64,000 nt of DNA from an uncultured Prevotella sp. GTDB lineage: Bacteria > Bacteroidota > Bacteroidia > Bacteroidales > Bacteroidaceae. Position numbers and translations under genes: made by a program. The notes under the pieces are model-generated. The model did no database searches and was not told the origin of the DNA. It saw nothing but the letters and a program-made list of their open reading frames with translations. Each line of letters opens with the position of its first letter. The stretch's first letter is position 1. This document shows, piece by piece, positions 47,700-56,443 of the stretch. The stretch is from contig CAMCBZ010000002.1 in assembly GCA_945873145.1 (NCBI GenBank), positions 94,310-158,309 of the forward strand. The letters are read 5' to 3'.

Positions 47700-47986
47700 C
47701 AAATAGATAAGATATTTATCGCAAATATCTAAATTTGTAACTTTATCCCGTTTTCTTGCCTACTGACAAATGTACTTTTCCTACATCCACAACCCACTTC
47801 GGATAAGTGATTATCACATTTTGTCATAAGTTCAAGACTGTGAAATACGTAAGTAGATGAATATCAATTCTTAGTTAAATTCCACTCATGTGACGGTTGA
47901 ATGATATGTAAAGAACGGGTCATTAAATTACGTGAAATGACTAAGAAAATCCAATGATGACAGGCTCGTGATTGGCTTTTTTTGTT

Positions 47987-47994
47987 TAACTTTG
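47987..47994 (+). promoter_or_regulatory. -7 box of the nrdD-nrdG operon
   Basis: TAACTTTG followed by CA fits the -7 consensus and gives a leader of about 170 nt. The -33 element is weak. Between 47700 and 47986 I see no gene or further signal. Confidence 0.55.
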
Positions 47995-48173
47995 CAGACG
48001 AAAAGTTGGAAAGAATGGTAAACTTGTAGACCTTGAAGCCGAAGAAGAATTTCCTTTTTGGAAAACTTATGCAAGAGAGAAAACAAAAAAGTTTCCCGTT
48101 TTGAGCAACAACTATGAGAACAAACATCAGACAGAAATCATTCTAAACACAATTAGATAAAGCTATTAAAGGC

Positions 48174-50339
48174 ATGGAAATTAATAACTTCGCCATTACT
48201 AAGCGCGACGGCTCGAAAGAAGCTTTCTCGCTCGACAAGATCATGAATGCAATCCTCAAAGCATTCAACTCGGTCAACGAACCGATCAACCTTGGTGCCA
48301 TCTCCAAGATACTCAGCCATCTCGACATTCAGGATGGCGTGAAAGTGGAGGACATCCAGAATCAAGTGGAGGAAGCACTCATGAGAGAGGGCTACTATCG
48401 CGTTGCTAAATCGTTTATCATCTACCGGCAGGAGCACAAGGAGGACCGTGAAGTGCTCGAAAAAATGAAGTTCCTCTCGGATTATATGCAGGCCGAGAAT
48501 GCTGCCACAGGATCTAAATTCGACGCCAACGCCAACGTGGAGCATAAGAACATCGCCACGCTCGCCGGGGAGTTGCCAAAGAAAAACTTCATCCGCTTGA
48601 ACCGCCGACTGCTCGTCGAGCGCATCAAGAAGATGTATGGCAAGGAGCTCGCTGACGAATATATCGACAAGCTGACACACCACTTTATATATAAGAACGA
48701 CGAGACCAACCTCGCCAACTACTGTGCCTCTATCACGATGTACCCCTGGCTCATCGGTGGTACGACGAGCATCGGCGGCAACTCTACGGCTCCGACAAAC
48801 CTCAAGAGTTTCTGCGGCGGCTTCATCAACATGGTGTTCATGGTCAGCAGCATGCTCGCCGGAGCCTGCGCCACACCGGAGTTCCTGATGTATATGAACT
48901 ACTTCATCCAGAAGGAATATGGCAAGGACTACTATACCCATGCCGACGATGTCGTGGATCTCAGCCTGAAGAAGCGAACGATCGACAAGGTCATCACCGA
49001 CTGCTTCGAGCAGATCGTCTACTCGCTCAACCAGCCCACCGGTGCCCGCAACTATCAGGCTGTGTTCTGGAATATCAGTTATTACGATAAATACTACTTC
49101 GACTCTATCTTCGGCAACTTCTACTTCCCCGACGGCAGCCAGCCCGACTGGAACGGACTCAACTGGTTGCAGAAGCGCTTCATGAAGTGGTTTAACCAGG
49201 AGCGCACCAAGACGGTGCTCACCTTCCCCGTGGAGACCATGGCCATGCTGACCGAGGACGGCGACTGCAAGGACAAGGAATGGGCCGACTTCGCCGCTGA
49301 GATGTATGCCGAGGGCCATAGCTTCTTCACCTATCTGAGCGACAATGCCGACTCGCTGAGCTCGTGCTGTCGTCTGCGCAACGAGATCCAGGACAATGGT
49401 TTCAGCTATACACTCGGTGCCGGTGGCGTGTCCACGGGTTCCAAGAGCGTGCTGACGATCAACCTCAACCGCTGCATCCAGTATGGTGTGAACCACGATG
49501 GTGACTTCCATCCTTTCCTGAATCATGTCATCGACCTCTGCCATAAGGTGCAACTCGCATATAACGAGAACCTTAAAGAGCTGCAGGCTCACGGCATGCT
49601 ACCGCTCTTCGATGCCGGATACATCAACATCAACCGACAGTATCTCACCATCGGCATCAACGGACTTGTGGAGGCTGCCGAGTTCATGGGCCTGCAGATC
49701 ACGCCCAACGACGACTATAAACATTTCGTACAGGACATCCTGGGCACGATAGAGAAGTACAACAAGCAGTATCGCAGCAAAGAGGTGATGTTCAACTGCG
49801 AGATGATTCCGGCTGAGAATGTCGGTGTCAAGCACGCCAAGTGGGACCGCGAGGACGGTTATTTCGTGCCACGCGACTGCTACAACAGCTACTTCTATGT
49901 GGTGGAGGACGACTCGCTGAGCATCCTCGACAAGTTCAAACTTCATGGCGCTCCCTATATCGAGCACCTCACCGGCGGCTCCGCGCTGCACATGAACCTC
50001 GACGAGCATCTGTCGCAGAAACAGTATCGTCAGCTCTTCCGCGTCGCCGCTCACGAGGGCTGCAACTATTTCACGTATAACATCCCGAATACTGTCTGCA
50101 ACGACTGTGGCCATATCGACAAGCGCTACCTCAAGGAGTGCCCTGTCTGCCACTCTAAGAATGTCGACTATCTGACGCGTATCATCGGATACCTCAAGCG
50201 CGTGAGCAACTTCTCCGAGGCTCGCCAGTCCGAGGCTCACCGCCGTTTCTACGCTGGTATCGACCGACTGCCGAAGACACAGACCATTGCTCTCGGCGAG
50301 CGTAGCAAAGCACATCAAACGGTGAAGGAGGAGAAGTAA
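48174..50339 (+). CDS. nrdD: Anaerobic ribonucleoside-triphosphate reductase
   Basis: This 721-residue glycyl-radical enzyme makes deoxyribonucleotides under anoxic conditions. An ATP-cone allosteric domain is at residues 1-95 (ITKRDGSKEAFSLDKIMNAI). The catalytic barrel follows. Near the end is a four-cysteine zinc site (CNDCGH and CPVCHSKN) and the radical loop LTRIIGYL, in which Gly672 is the expected radical site. All hallmarks are present. It is followed after 3 bp by its activase gene, and the pair implies a strictly or facultatively anaerobic host. Confidence 0.96.
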   Translation: MEINNFAITKRDGSKEAFSLDKIMNAILKAFNSVNEPINLGAISKILSHLDIQDGVKVEDIQNQVEEALMREGYYRVAKSFIIYRQEHKEDREVLEKMKFLSDYMQAENAATGSKFDANANVEHKNIATLAGELPKKNFIRLNRRLLVERIKKMYGKELADEYIDKLTHHFIYKNDETNLANYCASITMYPWLIGGTTSIGGNSTAPTNLKSFCGGFINMVFMVSSMLAGACATPEFLMYMNYFIQKEYGKDYYTHADDVVDLSLKKRTIDKVITDCFEQIVYSLNQPTGARNYQAVFWNISYYDKYYFDSIFGNFYFPDGSQPDWNGLNWLQKRFMKWFNQERTKTVLTFPVETMAMLTEDGDCKDKEWADFAAEMYAEGHSFFTYLSDNADSLSSCCRLRNEIQDNGFSYTLGAGGVSTGSKSVLTINLNRCIQYGVNHDGDFHPFLNHVIDLCHKVQLAYNENLKELQAHGMLPLFDAGYININRQYLTIGINGLVEAAEFMGLQITPNDDYKHFVQDILGTIEKYNKQYRSKEVMFNCEMIPAENVGVKHAKWDREDGYFVPRDCYNSYFYVVEDDSLSILDKFKLHGAPYIEHLTGGSALHMNLDEHLSQKQYRQLFRVAAHEGCNYFTYNIPNTVCNDCGHIDKRYLKECPVCHSKNVDYLTRIIGYLKRVSNFSEARQSEAHRRFYAGIDRLPKTQTIALGERSKAHQTVKEEK

Positions 50340-50342
50340 GCA

Positions 50343-50804
50343 ATGCTGAAGTACGTAAACACCGACATTGTGTTTCAGGAGATCCCGGACGAGACGACAT
50401 TGGCCATCAACATCTCGCGGTGTCCGTGCCACTGTCCGGGTTGCCACAGCAGTTATCTTGCCAAGGACTTCGGCAACCCGCTGTCCACGGATGCCCTCGA
50501 TCAGCTGATTGCTGACAACGACGGGCTCGTGACGTGTGTCTGTCTGATGGGCGGTGATGCTGAGCCGCAGTCGGTCAACAACCTCGCCGCACACGTCCGC
50601 GAGAAGCATCCGGGGATGAGAGTGGGGTGGTACAGCGGCCGTCTGCGCATCGACCACGCCATCGACAAGCACAACTTCGACTACATCAAGGTGGGGCCCT
50701 ACATCAAGCATCTCGGTCCCCTCAACTGTCGCACGACCAACCAGCGTCTCTATCATGTCGTGAACAACCAGCTCCACGACATCACTGCTTCCTTCTGGAA
50801 GTAA
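50343..50804 (+). CDS. nrdG: Anaerobic ribonucleotide reductase activating protein (radical SAM)
   Basis: This 153-residue radical SAM activase installs the glycyl radical on NrdD. The iron-sulfur motif CxxxCxxC is present in RCPCHCPGCHS, and the SAM-binding GGD occurs in CLMGGDAEP. The length is typical of the small NrdG family. It is cotranscribed with nrdD (3-bp gap). Confidence 0.94.
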   Translation: MLKYVNTDIVFQEIPDETTLAINISRCPCHCPGCHSSYLAKDFGNPLSTDALDQLIADNDGLVTCVCLMGGDAEPQSVNNLAAHVREKHPGMRVGWYSGRLRIDHAIDKHNFDYIKVGPYIKHLGPLNCRTTNQRLYHVVNNQLHDITASFWK

Positions 50805-50868
50805 GGGACAAATAAATAAAAAAGCCAGGAACATTCATGGAACCTGGCATCGCAACGCTTTTGATCAT

Positions 50869-50901
50869 ATCCGCAACCCAAATCACAGTTGGGTTGCGGA
50901 T
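50869..50901 (+). terminator. Hairpin after nrdG
   Basis: A perfect 12-bp stem ATCCGCAACCCA/TGGGTTGCGGAT has a 9-nt loop and is followed by TTGTCGTTG. The T tract is weak. A shorter GCCAGG/CCTGGC hairpin precedes it at 50824-50847. Confidence 0.5.
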
Positions 50902-50997
50902 TTGTCGTTGATAGAGGATGAGGATCTAATATGGGGCAAACGTGGACAAAAGGACCAACTACGAGGATGCTATGGCTGACGAGTAATCCTTATTAGG

Positions 50998-51070
50998 GAT
51001 AGCCGGAACGAGGAAATAATGATTATTGCACTAAAAAAGTCATTTTTTCGCCGTCCGGCTATCTTTTTTT
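50998..51070 (+). terminator. Long-loop terminator immediately before the uronate operon promoter
   Basis: GATAGCCGGA (50998-51007) pairs with TCCGGCTATC (51054-51063) and is followed by seven T residues. The 46-nt loop is itself A/T rich. The next promoter's -7 box begins 3 bp later. Confidence 0.6.
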
Positions 51071-51073
51071 GTC

Positions 51074-51081
51074 TATCTTTG
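51074..51081 (+). promoter_or_regulatory. -7 box of the uronate operon
   Basis: TATCTTTG followed by CA fits TAnnTTTG and is 14 bp before the ATG at 51096. It excludes the in-frame ATG at 51069. The -33 region overlaps the terminator stem at 50998-51063. Confidence 0.65.
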
Positions 51082-51095
51082 CAAAAACAAACATT

Positions 51096-52355
51096 ATGAA
51101 GAAAACACTTTATCTATTACTTATTACCTTCTTTGTATTCACGATTCCTGCGGGTGCTAAGAAAAAGACAGTGATGTCTGACCGCCAGTGGTGGGCAGGC
51201 CAGGCCTATAAGATGGCACAGCCCGTGCTGGAGAATATGGCAAAGGGCGAACTGCAAAAGAATATGCAGATGGAGTTTTCTCCAAGTTTCGACAACCGCA
51301 ACCGCAAGGTGGCCTACATGGAATGCTTCGGCAGACTCATGGCCGGCATCGCTCCGTGGCTGGCGTTACCCGATGACAACACCGAAGAGGGGAAGATGCG
51401 CAAGCAGTTGAGGGAATGGGCTCTCCAAAGCTATAAGAACGCCGTTGACCCGAAGAGTCCCGACTATCTCTGCTGGGGCATCGGTGGACAGAACCTCGTA
51501 GACGCAGCGTATATCGCCGAGAGCTTCCTTCGTAGCTACGATGCGCTGTGGATGCCGCTGGACAAACAAACTAAAGAAGAATACTTCAAGGAGTTTAAGA
51601 AACTGCGGAAGATTGATCCTCCCTATACCAACTGGCTCCTCTTCTCTTCTACGATAGAGAGCTTCATGGCCAAAGCAGGCGGGGACTACGACCAATACCG
51701 TGTCAACTCCGCCATCCGTAAGATGGAGGAATGGTACACCGGTGACGGATGGTACAGCGACGGACCTGACTTTACTTTCAACTATTACAGTAGCTACGTC
51801 TTCCATCCTATGTATCTCGAAACCCTGCAGGCAATGATTGATGCCAAGGCCAACACGCGTCTCGACTATCAGAAATACTATGACCGCGAACTGCTGCGTT
51901 GCCAGAAATATGCCATCATCCTGGAGCGGTTCATCTCGCCGGAGGGCACATTCCCCGTTTTCGGCCGCAGCATTCCTTACCGCAACGCAGCCATGCAGCC
52001 GTTGGCCTTATTGGCTTGGTACAAGCAGTTGCCGAAAGAACTCAGCAACGGACAGGTGCGTGCTGCCCTGACAAAGGTCATGCACCGCATGTGGGACAAG
52101 GGTGATAACTATAACGAGAAGGGATTCCTCAACATAGGATTCTGTGGCCATCAACCGCAGGTGGCAGACTGGTATACCAACAATGGCAGTGAGTATATGG
52201 CTTCACTGTGCTTCATGCCGCTCGGACTGCCTGCCGACGATGCCTTTTGGACGGATGCCGCCCAACCTTGGACGCAGGTAAAGGCTTGGAACGGACAAGA
52301 CTTCCCGAAGGATCATCTGTGGAAAGATCAGATTCAGACGCACGACAAGTGGTAA
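51096..52355 (+). CDS. DUF2264 secreted protein, putative glycoside hydrolase (GH154-like)
   Basis: A 419-residue exported protein (signal MKKTLYLLLITFFVFTIPAGA) covered by a DUF2264 domain. It looks like an alpha/alpha toroid with repeated helical pairs and aromatic-acidic loops (YMECFGRLMAGIAPWLALPDD, DYLCWGIGGQNLVDAAYIAE, WYTGDGWYSDGPDFTFNYYSSYVFHPMYLE). DUF2264 proteins are, from memory, placed in CAZy GH154, linked to beta-glucuronidase activity. Its place at the head of a uronate operon agrees. Catalytic residues were not identified. Confidence 0.75.
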   Translation: MKKTLYLLLITFFVFTIPAGAKKKTVMSDRQWWAGQAYKMAQPVLENMAKGELQKNMQMEFSPSFDNRNRKVAYMECFGRLMAGIAPWLALPDDNTEEGKMRKQLREWALQSYKNAVDPKSPDYLCWGIGGQNLVDAAYIAESFLRSYDALWMPLDKQTKEEYFKEFKKLRKIDPPYTNWLLFSSTIESFMAKAGGDYDQYRVNSAIRKMEEWYTGDGWYSDGPDFTFNYYSSYVFHPMYLETLQAMIDAKANTRLDYQKYYDRELLRCQKYAIILERFISPEGTFPVFGRSIPYRNAAMQPLALLAWYKQLPKELSNGQVRAALTKVMHRMWDKGDNYNEKGFLNIGFCGHQPQVADWYTNNGSEYMASLCFMPLGLPADDAFWTDAAQPWTQVKAWNGQDFPKDHLWKDQIQTHDKW

Positions 52356-52404
52356 GTCCTCTGATAAAAAGCCTACGATCATTAACCTATCTCAATAAGA
52401 ATAC

Positions 52405-53685
52405 ATGAATACTATAAAGAACAAATACCTATGGATGGTGCTGATTGCCTTGATGCCTCTGCTACCCTTGCAGGCTCAGCACCATTCGACACGCAAAGCA
52501 AAAGCTAAGGCAGCTACAGAGCAGAAGGCCCGTACGCTGTCGCGGATCTTTGCGGTCAACGACTATTGGCAGAAGCATCATGCACCGGAGGCAACAGCTT
52601 TCTGGAACGTTGCCGCTTATCATACTGGAAACATAGAAGTGTGTAAATGGCTGACGCAAGAGTTAGGTTCCAACAAGAAGCTGTCTAAGCAAAGACGTAA
52701 ACAGCTGACTGAAAAGCTCAACACCTACCTTAACTACAGTCTGCGTTGGGCTGAGCATAACCAGTGGAAAGGTGCCACCGAGCCCGACACTGCTAAGTGG
52801 CTATATAAGAAATATGGTGAGGATCAGCAGCACGTGCTCTTCGGCGACTGGCAGATCTGCTTCCAGACCTACATCGACCTATATAATATGTATCAGGCTC
52901 AGCAAGGAAGCAAGGGACAGAAACTCACTACGATGGAAATCAACAACCCAGCTGTGATGACAGCAAGGGCAAGAGAGGTGATGGGATACGTTGTCTCACA
53001 TCCTGCTCACGATTACTGGTGGTGGGCAGATGCACTCTATATGGTGATGCCCGTGATGATGAAGATGTACAAGCTCACCGGTGACGTGCGCTATCTCGAC
53101 AAGCTCTATGACAACATCTGCTATTCCGACAGCATCATGCTCGACAAGGAGACCGGTCTTTACTTCCGTGATGGTAAGTACATCTATCCGATGCATAAGA
53201 CCAACAGCGGCAAGAAGGACTTCTGGGCACGCGGTGACGGTTGGGTGCTCGCGGGACTGGCAAAGGTGCTGCAGGACATGCCGAAGAGTTATCGCCACTA
53301 CGATTTCTTCTTGAAGAAATACCAGCGGCTCGCTCTCGCTGTCGCCCAGCTGCAACAACCGGAAGGCTATTGGACCCGCTCGATGATGGATCCTCAGCAA
53401 GCACCGGGTCCCGAGACCAGCGGAACTGCGTTCTTCACCTATGGCATGGAATGGGGCGTGAACCACGGACTGCTCAATGCCAAGACTTTCAAACCCGTGA
53501 TTCGCCGTGCTCAAAACTATTTGACGACGGTCGCTCTTCAGTCTGACGGCAGTGTCGGATACGTGCAGCCTATTGGGGAGCGTGCCATTCCTGGGCAGCA
53601 TGTCGACAAGAAAAGTCAGGCCGACTTCGGCGTTGGTGCCTTCTTGTTGGCGGCTACAGAATCTCTGCGTACACAGAACCGATAA
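52405..53685 (+). CDS. GH105 unsaturated glucuronyl/galacturonyl hydrolase
   Basis: A 426-residue exported alpha/alpha-barrel enzyme (signal YLWMVLIALMPLLPLQAQ). GH105 motifs include HDYWWWADALYMVMPVM, in which Asp209 corresponds to the hydrating aspartate, FWARGDGWVLAGLAKVLQDMP, and SGTAFFTYGMEWGVNHG. It releases the terminal 4,5-unsaturated uronic acid produced by polysaccharide lyases. The freed sugar opens to 5-keto-4-deoxyuronate, the KduI substrate, and KduI is encoded downstream. No lyase gene is in the window, so the lyase step must be elsewhere or supplied by other cells. Confidence 0.9.
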   Translation: MNTIKNKYLWMVLIALMPLLPLQAQHHSTRKAKAKAATEQKARTLSRIFAVNDYWQKHHAPEATAFWNVAAYHTGNIEVCKWLTQELGSNKKLSKQRRKQLTEKLNTYLNYSLRWAEHNQWKGATEPDTAKWLYKKYGEDQQHVLFGDWQICFQTYIDLYNMYQAQQGSKGQKLTTMEINNPAVMTARAREVMGYVVSHPAHDYWWWADALYMVMPVMMKMYKLTGDVRYLDKLYDNICYSDSIMLDKETGLYFRDGKYIYPMHKTNSGKKDFWARGDGWVLAGLAKVLQDMPKSYRHYDFFLKKYQRLALAVAQLQQPEGYWTRSMMDPQQAPGPETSGTAFFTYGMEWGVNHGLLNAKTFKPVIRRAQNYLTTVALQSDGSVGYVQPIGERAIPGQHVDKKSQADFGVGAFLLAATESLRTQNR

Positions 53686-53697
53686 AAGGAAACATCT

Positions 53698-55485
53698 ATG
53701 TCTGTCATTCTTCTCTCCATCCTCTCGATGCTGTCTGCGTTCATGCAATACGTGCGGAACGACTATCAGCCTCTCGACAGCCAGTATGCTGTGTTCCAAG
53801 GTGAGCATACTGGGGCTGCCGACGAGCGTGGCGTGCGCACCAATGCCGACTTGTGCATGGTGGCAGCCTACATGGGAGAAGACACGATGGCCCTGAAAAC
53901 TCTCACCTTTACCGTGCATACCCATAAGGCAGTACGCAAGCGCCGTTGTCTCGACGGCCGTTACTGGGGCTCCGTCTCGGCAAAGGATCATCAGTGGGAG
54001 AGCAGTCTTTGGGCCATGTCGGTGGCTTACGCTGCTTATTTTCAATGGCAGCGGTTGCCCGACAGCTTGAAGACGGACATCTACCATCTGTTGAAAGCAG
54101 AGTGTAACTATGAGTTGGAGCGAGACATCCCCACGGGTTATGTCGGTGACACCAAAGCAGAGGAGAACGGCTGGGAAGTGGATGTGCTCGCCGCTACGCT
54201 CGGTCTCTTCCCCGATGATCCGCTGGCTCCGCATTGGTTCCAGCGTATGCGTGCCTTTGCCATCAACAGTTATTCTCATCCTTCCGATGCTTTGGATACG
54301 ACAGTCATCGACCCCGATTATGACGCAACCCGCGTCTGTGATCTCTACCAAGGGCCGAACCTCTATCCCGACTGGATGCTTCAGAACCACGACTTCTTCC
54401 ATACGTCCTATCAGAATGTGGTGATCCAGGAACTTGGCGAGGCTGCGTTGGCACTGCGTCTCTTCCAAGGTAAGCGGCAGCGGTGGGCTTCGCGTGCCTT
54501 GCTCCATAATTGCGACGAGGTGACAAAGAACGTTCTCAACTGGCTCACCCTTCCCGACGGAGAGCAGGCCATGCCCAATGGCAACGACTGGAGCCTCTTC
54601 CTCTATGATCAGGTGACGAGTTATGCTACGATGGCCTGCATGGAGCGAGATCTCGACGCGCTATATTTCGAACAGCAATGTTTGAGGCGTATTGCACAGA
54701 GACAGCAGACCACAGACGATGGCACTTTCCTTTTGCGGCCTGATGTCGGTGCACGGCGCATGGGCGTACAGGCCCATCGGTTGCTGATGACCGAGCTGAT
54801 GCACCGTTGCTGGCCCACAGATGGCATGACGCCGACACGCTGGACAGACTTTGAACGCCGCTACCATGGCAGCAAGTTCTTCCCTTGTCAGCAGATCGTG
54901 CGCACACTTACGCCACGCTATTTCGCTTGCTTCTCTTTCAGCAAAGGCAAGAAGAGCTACACGGGATACCTTGCGCCTATTCACGACGGACAGACCGACA
55001 ACCTCGTCATTCCCTTCCGGCAATACAACACCGGCAACATCATTGGCTATTATCTGCCCAAGACAGGTCATCCAAACGCCAAACTTGTTGGTGAGCCAAC
55101 GATCGAAACGAAAGGCGAATACTTTACCGTGAAGGCTACATTGGTGGAGAATGACAGCACGATCATCCGCCGCTTCACCTTACGGAGTAGGGCAGACGGA
55201 CTGGAATACAGCGATGTGGTAAAGACAAAATCGACTGATGCGCTCAAAGACTATACCGGATTGATGGCTATCTCCACAGACGAATTTACGGGACGTAACC
55301 ATCAGGTAGACTTCCAAACCGGACTGACACGTGTCGACAGTCAACTCACCATTCAAACTGACAGCCGTGTCAAGGCGCAGTGGACAAAGGAGACGATCGA
55401 CAACTCCATCCGCTCCAGACGACTCGCTCCTTACTTAGCGGGCACGCCGAAAAATCGACACCATATTATATATAGAGCAAATTAA
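53698..55485 (+). CDS. Secreted protein of unknown function in the uronate operon
   Basis: 595 residues with a hydrophobic start (MSVILLSILSMLSAFMQ) that may be a signal peptide lacking the usual basic residues. The first 380 residues are helical with aromatic and acidic motifs (DHQWESSLWAMSVAYAAYF, GYVGDTKAEENGWEVDVLAATLGLF, GPNLYPDWMLQNHDFFHTSYQN, MPNGNDWSLFLYDQ), like an alpha/alpha toroid. The last 200 are beta-rich, as in polysaccharide lyases of the toroid plus beta-sandwich kind. No lyase family could be assigned by eye. It starts 12 bp after the GH105 gene. The stop codon lies inside the first unit of a 22-bp array. A lyase or hydrolase of uronate oligosaccharides is possible but unproven. 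Confidence 0.7.
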   Translation: MSVILLSILSMLSAFMQYVRNDYQPLDSQYAVFQGEHTGAADERGVRTNADLCMVAAYMGEDTMALKTLTFTVHTHKAVRKRRCLDGRYWGSVSAKDHQWESSLWAMSVAYAAYFQWQRLPDSLKTDIYHLLKAECNYELERDIPTGYVGDTKAEENGWEVDVLAATLGLFPDDPLAPHWFQRMRAFAINSYSHPSDALDTTVIDPDYDATRVCDLYQGPNLYPDWMLQNHDFFHTSYQNVVIQELGEAALALRLFQGKRQRWASRALLHNCDEVTKNVLNWLTLPDGEQAMPNGNDWSLFLYDQVTSYATMACMERDLDALYFEQQCLRRIAQRQQTTDDGTFLLRPDVGARRMGVQAHRLLMTELMHRCWPTDGMTPTRWTDFERRYHGSKFFPCQQIVRTLTPRYFACFSFSKGKKSYTGYLAPIHDGQTDNLVIPFRQYNTGNIIGYYLPKTGHPNAKLVGEPTIETKGEYFTVKATLVENDSTIIRRFTLRSRADGLEYSDVVKTKSTDALKDYTGLMAISTDEFTGRNHQVDFQTGLTRVDSQLTIQTDSRVKAQWTKETIDNSIRSRRLAPYLAGTPKNRHHIIYRAN

Positions 55486-55564
55486 CTGATGGGGCAAAGC
55501 AAATTAGACGATTGGATAGAGCGAATTAGACGATTGGACATAGCGATTTAGGTAATTGCAGGTT
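55477..55564. repeat. 22-bp tandem array, four units
   Basis: Units begin at 55477, 55499, 55521 and 55543, each starting with GCAAATTA or GCGAATTA or a near variant. Units two and three share GCRAATTAGACGATTGGA. The first unit contains the last codons and the stop of the preceding gene. The sequence differs from the arrays at 9735 and 45941, but the 22-bp period is the same. Confidence 0.75.
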
Positions 55565-55639
55565 GTCGTTCGTATATGATATTAGATATAGAATCATAGA
55601 ATCTTAAAATAAAACTTTAAAATAGAAAGGAACACTATT

Positions 55640-56434
55640 ATGATCAACTTTTCATTGAAAGGAAAAGTGGCACTCGTGACTGGTGCCGCTTATGGTATCG
55701 GAATGGCCATCGCAGAGGCATACGCTGAAGCAGGCGCAAAGATTGCTTTCAACTGCCGCAGCCAGCATCATCTCGATCAGGCTATGGCTGACTATAAAGC
55801 CAAAGGTATTGATGCTTTAGGCTATATCTGCGATGTGACCAAGGAAGAAGACGTCAAGAAGATGGTCGCAGACATTGAGCAGAAACTCGGAACCATCGAC
55901 ATCCTGGTCAACAACGCCGGTATCATCAAGCGCATCCCCATGACAGAGATGAGCACAGAGGAGTTCCGCCAGGTCATCGACATCGACTTGACAGCTCCCT
56001 TCATCGTTTCCAAGGCCGTCATCCCTGGTATGATCAAAAAAGGTCACGGCAAGATCATCAACATCTGCTCAATGATGAGTGAGCTCGGCCGTGAGACTGT
56101 CTCCGCCTATGCTGCCGCTAAAGGTGGTCTGAAAATGCTCACCCGAAACATCTGTTCTGAGTATGGCGAGTACAACATCCAGTGCAACGGTATCGGCCCG
56201 GGCTATATCGCCACACCACAGACTGCGCCTCTGCGTGAGCGTCAGGCCGACGGCAGCCGTCATCCTTTCGATCAGTTCATCGTGTCAAAGACACCGGCCG
56301 GCCGCTGGGGAACCGTGGAAGACCTGCAGGGTCCCGCCGTGTTCTTGGCTTCCGATGCCTCAGACTTTGTCAACGGACATATTCTCTATGTCGATGGTGG
56401 CATACTCGCCTACATCGGCAAACAGCCTAAGTAA
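55640..56434 (+). CDS. kduD: KduD-type 3-deoxy-hexulosonate/gluconate 5-dehydrogenase
   Basis: A 264-residue cytoplasmic short-chain dehydrogenase. The nucleotide-binding motif is TGAAYGIG, followed by CDVTKEEDV, LVNNAGI and the catalytic Tyr-Lys in SAYAAAKGG. It most likely reduces the diketo sugar (DKII) to 2-keto-3-deoxygluconate, the step after KduI; such proteins are often labelled gluconate 5-dehydrogenase. It has no signal peptide. It precedes the IIC-like permease by 9 bp. Confidence 0.85.
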   Translation: MINFSLKGKVALVTGAAYGIGMAIAEAYAEAGAKIAFNCRSQHHLDQAMADYKAKGIDALGYICDVTKEEDVKKMVADIEQKLGTIDILVNNAGIIKRIPMTEMSTEEFRQVIDIDLTAPFIVSKAVIPGMIKKGHGKIINICSMMSELGRETVSAYAAAKGGLKMLTRNICSEYGEYNIQCNGIGPGYIATPQTAPLRERQADGSRHPFDQFIVSKTPAGRWGTVEDLQGPAVFLASDASDFVNGHILYVDGGILAYIGKQPK

Positions 56435-56443
56435 GTCTGAGCC

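Noticed and set aside
47864..48127. 87-codon minus-strand frame in the gap before nrdD
   Set aside because: Low-complexity sequence, no promoter on that strand, and it overlaps the nrdD promoter and leader.
50902..50997. Possible small RNA between the two hairpins after nrdG
   Set aside because: A terminator-like hairpin follows, but no TAnnTTTG promoter could be found in front of it.
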